From: Paraspadella gotoi
Lineage: Eukaryota; Chaetognatha
Assembly (NCBI GenBank): GCA_051294375.1
Contig: CM119265.1
Location: forward strand, 6,891,489 to 6,955,488
Length of the DNA stretch: 64,000 nucleotides
Reading direction: 5' to 3'
The notes below the pieces were generated by a model. It worked only from the letters and a program-made list of their open reading frames with translations. It was not told the DNA's origin and searched no databases. Both the position numbers and the translations under genes were made by a program. Positions 57,101 through 64,000 of the stretch are shown here, piece after piece; within the stretch, counting starts at the first letter, position 1; each line of letters begins with the position of its first letter.

Positions 57101-60100
57101 CAACGAGGAGAACCGTCGAAGCGGTGGAACATTTTTCAAGCGTCCAGAGATGGCGCCCACTTCTTCGCGTTCCGTTCATTATGCGTCGGACAGACCGTTT
57201 GACCCTCACTTTTCATTAAGATCTGCCTCAGGGAGCGGTCGTCCCGGCTCTTATTACGGATTGGAGAAGGACACCTTCGGCATGCATCCGTGGCCAATGA
57301 CTGCCAGCGGAATGGGCGGCGCTAACGCGGGATTTAATCAAGCGGAAGAAGGTCTCGTCGACACGGTGTTTCTCTTTCCGGGCGTCGACGTTCGAGTTAA
57401 GTATCACTCCGCCGATTCGGAGATCGTGCTTCACTCGGATCGCCGTGAGGACGCCGAGGGTTCCGTTTCCTCCGCCGGTCCAGTCCAAAAAAAATCTTCA
57501 AAAAAGGGCAAACTCTACGTTTCCTGTCATTTTCAAAAACTACCCGACGAAATGAGCATTTCGCCGTCTTTGGTCGACTTCCTCACTCAAGCTCTGGATC
57601 CGATTCCCTTCGAATTTCCAGACGACGCCTCCTCGTCCGTAGATAACGTTGGAGGAACCACCGATGAGGAGGAAGGTGGCGCCCATTCCAGCGACGATGC
57701 CACCGATCCTGGAGACGCATCTTCCGGGGCGGAGGTTATAGCCGACGCCAACGAGGTGGCCCCTATTCTGCACTCGACTTTCTCCGTTGATGTGGTAGTG
57801 TACGTCCGCGTGGAACCGTCAACTGTGCGTTTTACTTGCGTACCTACATCCCGAGTGGAGTGCATCATTAAGTTTCCTACACTTGATCTCACATTTTCCT
57901 ATCGAGATTCGGAAACAAACTTGGATAACGCCTCCGAGGGAATTCGAGTTCATGCTTCCAAATCTGAGCCTACCCCAAACATCTCGTCTCGAGAACGACC
58001 TCGAACGTTGCCGTTGAGCGAGTCGTCGTCATCATCGCCATCACCACCTGTTGCGTCTTCAAAGCAAGCCGCGATATCTGGAACAGAAAATTGCAAAGAC
58101 CCTTCGGGACTTTCCTTTCAATTTTCAGGCTCTCTTTCTAACTTTTCCTTGCTTATTTTTCACCCATTTGGTGGACCTACTCGAATGACGTACGCCAATC
58201 TAGACGCCACAAGTATGGACCATTCCGGATTTCAAACAAACGCCGCTGGAGAAGCCGGACGTAAAGAGTACATGAGTCTCAATGTTGAATCGATCCAAGT
58301 ATCCATCTCTCGGTCGCGCCAACTCGGACCCAACGCCTCTTCGCTGCAGTTTTCCACTCTTTGTGACATTGGATCGGCCAATTTTAACTACGACATGCGT
58401 CGCCTGGTGGAAATCCTCGACTTTCCTAAAGCTTGGTATCGCAAGGCTATCATTCGACGTATGTTCCTTGGCGAGACTAGTATGTCACAACCTTTGAAAC
58501 ATTTGGGGTCCCAGTCCTCGGACCCCGAAGGCGCCATCCTCGGTAATTTTTCTGGTGAGAGCGAGAGCGAGGAAAATTCACCTCCTGTTCTCGTTGGAGG
58601 ATTTTCAGCGACGCCAACTGTCGACGTAAAGTCAATTCCACAGATTTGTGTAAATACGCCCGACTGCAATGATTTTGGAGCAAGTTCTGGAAAAAACCCC
58701 CGTTTTCAAGGGAATCTTCCGGGACTAGCGTCGACTTCTACACCTATCGTGCCCTCTAATAATTCCGCTGGGGGGTCAAGGCCCACCGCAGAAACTTCTC
58801 AAGCCACCATAAGCAAAGCCATGTCAGTCGCTTCGACGGGGTCCGCTGGAACTGGCGGAACTACAGCCAGTAGTCAACTTAGTTCCGCAAATTGGGATAC
58901 CTTTGTCCTCGTCGCTGTCAATCTGAAGAAAATGGACATTCAGATGAATATGAGCAATGCAATGGGAAACACAGTGTGGACGACAACTAATTTACGCTCC
59001 CATGGACGGCTCCTTATGGGAAGCAGCGGGAAGAAAGACCTTACCGTTACGGCTGGATTCGAGGCATCTGACTTGGAAGCCCGCGGCGGCATTGTCGGTG
59101 GTGTTATCGACGTGCAAAAAGTGGAGACGACTTTTTCTATTTCCGAAAGCTCGTCGTCGATTTCGCCTTCCGCGCGGTTTTCATCAGACGAGAAAGCCGT
59201 TGAGATTTCACGGAAAGCGCCCAGTCATTCCCTTCATCTTCGCCTTGACGCGTTCGAAGGTCGCGTAGACTTTATGGGTTCCTCAATTCTTATGGGAAGA
59301 CTTTCCGCTTTAAGCGCGGCCATGGCGGACGAGTGGAAGCTCGATGCCGCCCTTTTCGACGCTCACAATGCTCCAAACAGCCCCGAGGACAGCGCCATGA
59401 TCAGGCGTCGGGCACAAATATACCTCAATTGCGAGTTGGCTTGGGAAAGGTTCCATGTGATGATCACTCGCAGTACCACCCCCGATCTCATACGGTTATC
59501 ACGACGCTTGACCGACTTTTTTTCTCATCAGTTTCAATCGGGTAAAAAGGTTTTGGAAAGCATCGGCCCCGGTTACCCTGAACTCCGAGGTCGTCACTCT
59601 CGCCAGCGGTCCCACGAGGAAGCACTTATGGGAGGGCCTTGTTCGCGATCGACCTCATCTTCCACAGCCTCGACAGGGCGTCATCATCGTCACTGGCAAC
59701 GCCCGCTTTCGGCCGTCTTTCGTGCTAAAGTTCTTTCCTACCTCCCCTCGCAGATCCCCAAACAAGGAACTTTGTTGGGCGGGACCATGCGTTTACGCGG
59801 AGAGGATTTGTCCCTCGCTTGTTTTTCCGGTATTAACTTTCGCTCTAACAAATGGGCTGTATTTTATCTTAGCGAGCCAACTATTACCTTCACCACCGAA
59901 GCTCAGTTTGTCAAGAGTGATCCTGAGTTGGTTTATCCGACGGACAAGATGGACACCAGCATTGAACAAGATTTGCTCATTCGACTGGGCAATGATCTGA
60001 CGGAGCGACAACGTGCGACCATTTATCGCTTCTCGCGCGAAAAGCAGAACGCTCCCACTCACGCTTCGACTTTGCGAGAATGGTTCAATTATACTTTCGC

Positions 60101-60902
60101 CTCGCTCCCCGAAATGGATGCTTTCCCCCATCGTGCCCGCGAACGTTCAGAGAGCGTCTCCTCTTTGGACAGGCGTCGGAAATTCGAATATAAGCACAAC
60201 GCCGTCGATATCTTTGCGTTGCCGTGCATGCAATGCCGACTGACGACCAACCATATGCAAACTTTCGCGCCGCCGTCTTCGGTTGACGAAATTCCCGAAA
60301 AGGCTGTCGTGAATTGTTCTTTTTACACCTCCTTCGAAAACCACATACAAGTAAGGATGGATGCCGAACTCTTCTTTTTCCTCCATGAGCTCGTTCAAAA
60401 CTACATGCACGAATGCGAGAAGGCCACAGGAGGCGGCAGTGCCGGCACCAAAAAGTCGGCCAAGGATGCCGGTGACGCTAAGAAGGAAAAGGGTTCGGCT
60501 CAGTCTCCCGGCGTGACAGAAACTGAAACTAAAGAGTCCGGGGACGTGACGTCATCCAAGTCACCGGTTGAGGCGTCGTCGAAAGCCGACTCTTCTCCGG
60601 TCGAATCTTCCACGGGAGTAACGGCCGCATCTTCGGAAGATTGGCGCGAGTTTGTGTGTAAGACTTGGCATTTAAATCCCACCCTCAGTTTTTTGACGGC
60701 CGGCGTTTGGGCGGAGCCCATCGAACCAAGCGTCGGTGTAGATTACGTACTCAACAAGTTGGGTTTTAAACATGCCAACACCACCATACCCAAATGGACG
60801 CAGAGAGGCGTAATGGACCCCATGGACAAAATTCTATCGGTAATGATGCACAAGTTTATCATTTCTCTTAAGGAAAAAGACGACGTGGACAAAGTGCACT
60901 AA
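42140..60902 (+). CDS. BLTP1: Bridge-like lipid transfer protein BLTP1 (KIAA1109 / Tweek)
   Basis: A giant rod with a hydrophobic groove that carries lipids between membranes at contact sites; fly Tweek acts in synaptic vesicle recycling. Exons 42140-46870, 46951-53601, 54302-54421, 54487-54611, 54677-54902, 56679-56847 and 56911-60902 join in phase to 5,337 residues (human about 5,000). The N-terminus has a hydrophobic stretch (3-20) and a membrane helix (about 67-84), then family signatures YYNSRIVG, HIGSFSVSVLSGKILFRDI, RIQDGFIIFMWW and PPRFMGEGFVVMSS. The C-terminus has KVDFELDIKVVIDSGRCVLHP and ends after a PMDKILSVMMHKF helix. Two Ser/Asp-rich low-complexity regions lie near residues 1270-1520 and 2300-2560. 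The exon 5 donor (GTTAAT) was chosen because it alone keeps phase. AATAAA lies at 61113. Confidence 0.93.
53742..54239. mobile_element. MITE family D in BLTP1 intron 2
   Basis: The outer ends TTGCGCCGCAGTGACTGTCT and AGGCAGTCACTGCGGCGCAA are inverted over about 55 bp, including an ACACGTGATAA block and GTGACATGA repeats. Inside is a second copy-like body matching 40099-40485 (TTTCCTGAAGGCGGCGCTA, CCGAAAAGTGACTTAG, ACTCGCGGCGCAACT). It looks like one D element nested in, or duplicated within, another. It fills most of the 700-bp intron. Confidence 0.68.
55251..56027 (+). mobile_element. MITE family C in BLTP1 intron 5
   Basis: The head is a near-perfect palindrome (TATCGTCGCAATCGC with GCGTTTGCGACGATA, loop CAA; 55251-55283). 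The tail GCGATTGCGACGATC (56011-56025) complements it. The interior holds GTCGTCGTC/GGCGGCGG repeats, CT-rich sequence and two copies of a GGGCTTATTC...TTTTCTCCTGCTGCTTC unit about 75 bp apart. Minus-strand open frames here translate the repeats only. Confidence 0.68.
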
Positions 60903-61439
60903 TTTTTTTTTTTAATTATTACATTGTTTTGGGCTCAAAGTATTATTTATTTATATCTAGTCAACTTAATGAATTCTTTTAAAGTTTTTTTAAACCGCCA
61001 TTTTAAATTAGTATGAAAATTGCAGCTCATCAAAACAATATCGTATTAATATTTTTCGATGAGTAATTCTCGAGATTTTGTTATAATCTTTGAATTTTAT
61101 TTCTGCTCTTTCAATAAAGATATAAGCTTCATTGTTTCTAATTATGCTGTTCTATACTATTATGTTTTTCACTGTTTTTTGTTGAATTTTCCTGAACTCT
61201 TAATAGATCTCGTATAAAAACTTTTAATTATTAATATTTAATATCGAAAATTCTATAATTGTTACGGCTTAAGTATTTTTTTTGTTTTTATTTTTCTTAG
61301 TATAAACTAATATTATTAGTAAGTTTTACTAGTTTTTTTAAATTTAAATATTTCATCAAAGTAAATTTGAATGATTTACTTTTTTATTAGCTTTCGTGTT
61401 ATCTAATACTGGTGTCACATAGTCCTGTTACGTACAAAC
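60903..61439. other. BLTP1 3' flank and DHX upstream region
   Basis: AT-rich. AATAAA at 61113-61118 lies 211 bp after the BLTP1 stop and is its likely polyadenylation signal. A tract ending TTTTTTATTAG at 61390 lies 50 bp before the next start codon. Confidence 0.5.
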
Positions 61440-62013
61440 ATGAAATTCAATACGAACGAAGCGAGACGCATTCCTAAAAACGGTTTTCATCCGACAAGTA
61501 ATATTAATGACCGTAAGCGAAAGACAGATCTGTGGAATGGATCTCCTGTTGCATACAAGCAGGTTTGGGCATTTCATTAAATTCCTATAGTATTAGATAA
61601 GATGATAATAAAAGTTGGTTAAAATTTCAGCCAAAATTACATGATACGGATGTGAAAAGAAGGAGTCTGCCAATATACCCTCTAAAGGGAACTCTGGTCA
61701 GAGCTGTCGTCGAAAATCCTTGCTTGATTTTGCTGGGTGAAACAGGATCTGGTAATACTATGTTTACATTTGTAATGACGTTTAAAATGAATAATTTCAC
61801 AAATAACTTGGTGCCTACTTCGTACGTATTACTGATAATTAAATGAAGCAATTTTTTTCTTCGACAGGCAAAACGACGCAACTGCCGCGTTTCCTTTATG
61901 AATCTGGCGCTTTCTCACACGGCGTCATCGCGTGCACGCAGCCTCGACGAGTCGCCGCCATCACAGTCGCGCAACGCGTCGCTCTGGAGATGAAAGTTGA
62001 CTGCGGGACAAAG
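61440..62013 (+). CDS. DEAH-box RNA helicase, N-terminal exons (DHX33-like), truncated by the window
   Basis: Exons 61440-61562, 61631-61751 and 61868-62013 join in phase. They give a basic N-terminal tail, then [17 protein letters not shown], the Walker [18 protein letters not shown] split by intron 2, and motif Ia TQPRRVAA. This is the start of a DEAH/RHA helicase core. GETGSGKTTQ and the short N-terminus favour DHX33 (rRNA synthesis and translation) over DHX35 or PRP22-type members, but the sequence is too short to be sure. The next exon, expected to begin VGY-VRF, was not found up to 64000, so the third intron exceeds 1.98 kb. Two donors are GTTTGG. Confidence 0.8.
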
Positions 62014-62672
62014 GTTTGGACGCCTTTTTAAATTAATTTTACGAGTTACTTTCTTTTATTTTCAAAGCTTCTCAATTCTGATGATGAGTTACTTGAAGTT
62101 TTTGTTTTTATTAAAGTTATTTATCATGGACTTGTAAAATCTCTTTTCTTTTTCTTCTTGGAGTCGCAGTCTGTCGAATCCACTCCTGTCACCACATTTA
62201 AGTAAGTAGACAGAGATTTCAACATGAAACCAAAGTGGAAGTTTTTCTTGAGAAAAGTCACATGCAAAGACAGTGCCAGAATTTGAGACAAATTGATTCA
62301 ATACAAAATGATCAGGTATATATACAATACAATCGACACGGGCTCGTTTCCCGAATGCATGAAGTCTCTCTTCTCATCGGTCCGTTTCGATGAGGATTCA
62401 TCCAATTCATCCGAGTCGCGGATCCTATTCCTTTTTTGGTTCCGATTCCATCTGCGATGAAACAATGCAAAAAATAAAACCGTACTTTTATAACTCGCTC
62501 TATATTGTCTAAAATACACAACCTGTTTAAGTAACTTTAATTACAATCAAAATATTATAGATGAAATTTTATCATTATCGATGATTGGCATAAATTATTC
62601 ATTTCAAATATTCCTTGAATAATTTTTCCCCCTTTGCTTATGAAAAATTACAAGATTACTTGTTTTAAACCG
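62014..62672 (+). other. DHX intron sequence
   Basis: No exon fits the helicase here. Minus-strand open frames at 62298-62521 have no start or motif that I trust. The stretch at 62150-62300 resembles an exon in composition but encodes nothing recognisable. Confidence 0.4.
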
Positions 62673-63280
62673 GGATTTCAATCTGGAGCGAAAGGAAAAG
62701 ACTTGATTAAATTAAATTCTTTCACTGTATATTATATTTATAACTTTTATTAGTTAGAAAACTACTAATAGTATAATCACTGTCTCTCAAGCGCTAAGTC
62801 ACTTTTAATAAAAAAATTTGGTGATAAAAAGTCAGTTTCATGATTTGTTATTATAAAAAAAAAATTAAAATAAAACCTAACTTATTTACTATGGCAATTA
62901 TCAACAAAGTCGTCTTTCGTAAATTTTCCCCCCCCCCCAGCTTAAATTTGTATTTTTAATAGATTTTAAAGGGAAAACGTGATTATTAAGTATTATTTAT
63001 ATTATAAAAAAATTTTTTCTGGTTCGTGATTCATTTACTACAGTATCTTATTAATCATTTAAAAAAAAATCGATTGTTTTAATGGGAACTGAACGGTTTA
63101 AAAGTAGAAATTTACCCTCTGACGAAAATGTTTATAACTATCCTAGCTAGAATGTTACGAATTGATGGAAAAAAGTGAAGTATTTTTCTATTAGTAAGAA
63201 AAAATTTTAAAACCTGATTGCTCTTCGTTTCGATTATATTACAAGTTCTTTTGTATCAGTCCAGATTGAAGTCCATGTAC
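62673..63280 (+). repeat. Interspersed repeats H (copy 2) and G (copy 2)
   Basis: 62673-62960 matches 3650-4075 and 63070-63280 matches 6795-7060, in the same order and orientation, so H and G are probably parts of one larger element. A pure C run (CCCCCCCCCCC) lies near 62928-62938. Confidence 0.6.
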
Positions 63281-63379
63281 TATCTTACAAGGTGACACAC
63301 GACAGCCCGCCGCTAAAAAAAAATCGTCATTTTAATCTGAAATTTTTTTCCAGATTTCATATTGATTGGTTATAATTTG

Positions 63380-63670
63380 ACTTGGCAATGACCGGAAAAA
63401 AGTTGCTTTAAAAATTGTCTTTAATTTTAAAACAAATATTTTTTTGTCTAACTTTATAAACATTTTTTAAAGAACTTTTACATAAAAAGGTATCAATATT
63501 AATATCTTCTGAAAGCTCTTAAAAATTTAAAGAAAATGACATATTTAAAAATATTGTAACATGAAAATAAGTTTAACCAGCGTTAGTTTAATCAAGATAA
63601 TCCAAATTGAAATAATAAAATGCTAAAATATATTTTTTTAAATATCTGACCTATTTTAACTATAATGATA
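63380..63670 (+). repeat. Interspersed repeat J, copy 2
   Basis: The direct relative of 20880-21180, with a shared TATTAATATCTTCTGAAAGC-like block and a TTTAAATATCTGACC-like end. Confidence 0.5.
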
Positions 63671-63680
63671 ATTTGATAAT

Positions 63681-64000
63681 CCTTTCGTTTGTTGTTTGAA
63701 ATAGATTAAAGGAAAACGAAATTTTTTCGCGTTTTAACAACATTTATTTTTTTATGTAATGGACAAGTTTCGACTCTAGTTTTCGAGTCTTCATCAGTCT
63801 GTATCTCCCGTTTCAAAACAGGCCAGAACAGACAACTGCCCGCCTCACCGTCAGGTGAGAAGAGGTCTCTCGGCAGGCCTATCAGGCCAGAGAGATATAC
63901 GAGTGGCCCTTGGCATTTTTCCAGCCGGATCTTTGCCAGACCCGAACCAATCCCACTCCACCACAATATCCTCTCAGCCCATTACAGGCCAATGAACCGA
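63681..64000 (+). mobile_element. Penelope-like element PLE5, cut by the window end
   Basis: The left tail CCTTTCGTTTGTTGTTTG and a terminal repeat with a minus-strand hammerhead are followed directly by the conserved peptide frame, which ends TGA at 63993-63995 (SSQPITGQ). It encodes SGQRDIRVALGIFPAGSLPD. The order matches PLE1 and PLE2, so the right repeat should lie beyond the window. Confidence 0.68.
63762..63797 (-). ncRNA. Hammerhead ribozyme, left repeat of PLE5
   Basis: Minus strand: CTGATGA, stem II GACTC/GAGTC with loop GAAAACTA, GAAAC, TT, GTC. The core and cleavage triplet are intact; the stem III loop differs from AT in the other copies. Confidence 0.75.

Noticed and set aside
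62298-62521. Next exon of the DEAH helicase or a separate minus-strand gene
   Set aside because: No VGY-VRF motif on the plus strand and no helicase motif on the minus strand; no splice signals support it.

Overview
The window is nuclear DNA from an invertebrate animal. Every gene I could name is a eukaryotic housekeeping gene on the + strand, most are split by GT-AG introns, and the space between them is very AT-rich and packed with small transposable elements. The phylum is not resolved. Interstitial TTAGGG-type repeats, one member of the metazoan bublin family and a full BLTP1 gene fit a metazoan. Very low intron density, very short intergenic gaps and pyrimidine tract-AG signals just upstream of several start codons suggest a lineage with spliced-leader trans-splicing, but this is inference.

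Layout. 1-15.05 kb: repeat-rich and gene-poor, holding three Penelope-like insertions with hammerhead ribozymes, MITE families A, B and C, telomere-like repeats and a TA-flanked TIR element. 15.06-15.25 kb: one unassigned minus-strand exon candidate. 15.7-21.5 kb: a tight co-directional cluster, NDUFA8, TAF11 and NDUFB2, with gaps of 161 and 91 bp. 21.5-25.3 kb: repeats. 25.3-31.9 kb: two RNA helicases, DDX47 (six exons) and DHX9/maleless (one coding exon). 31.9-35 kb: MITEs. 35.2-39.4 kb: BBLN (bublin), whose large intron carries a hAT MITE, a long foldback element and a Penelope-like insertion. 42.1-60.9 kb: BLTP1 (KIAA1109/Tweek), a 5,337-residue lipid-transfer protein in only seven coding exons. 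61.4-62.0 kb: the first three exons of a DEAH helicase, probably DHX33-like, running off the window. 62.0-64 kb: repeats and a truncated Penelope-like element.

The genes serve complex I (NDUFA8, NDUFB2), RNA polymerase II initiation (TAF11), rRNA and RNA processing (DDX47, DHX9, DHX33-like), membrane-contact lipid transfer (BLTP1) and coiled-coil cytoskeletal scaffolding (BBLN). They do not form one pathway.

The most unusual content is the mobile DNA. At least five loci carry Penelope-like/retrozyme-like elements whose terminal repeats hold minimal type I hammerhead ribozymes, mostly as inverted pairs. Three of them show 13-15 bp target-site duplications, and three encode the same C-terminal peptide with mostly synonymous differences. 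Three unrelated MITE families (A, B, C) share one architecture: a palindromic 5' head, an internal tandem array, and a 3' end complementary to the head. About 40% of the introns use GTT rather than GTA/GTG at the 5' splice site. All coordinates come from reading the sequence; no alignment or database search was run.
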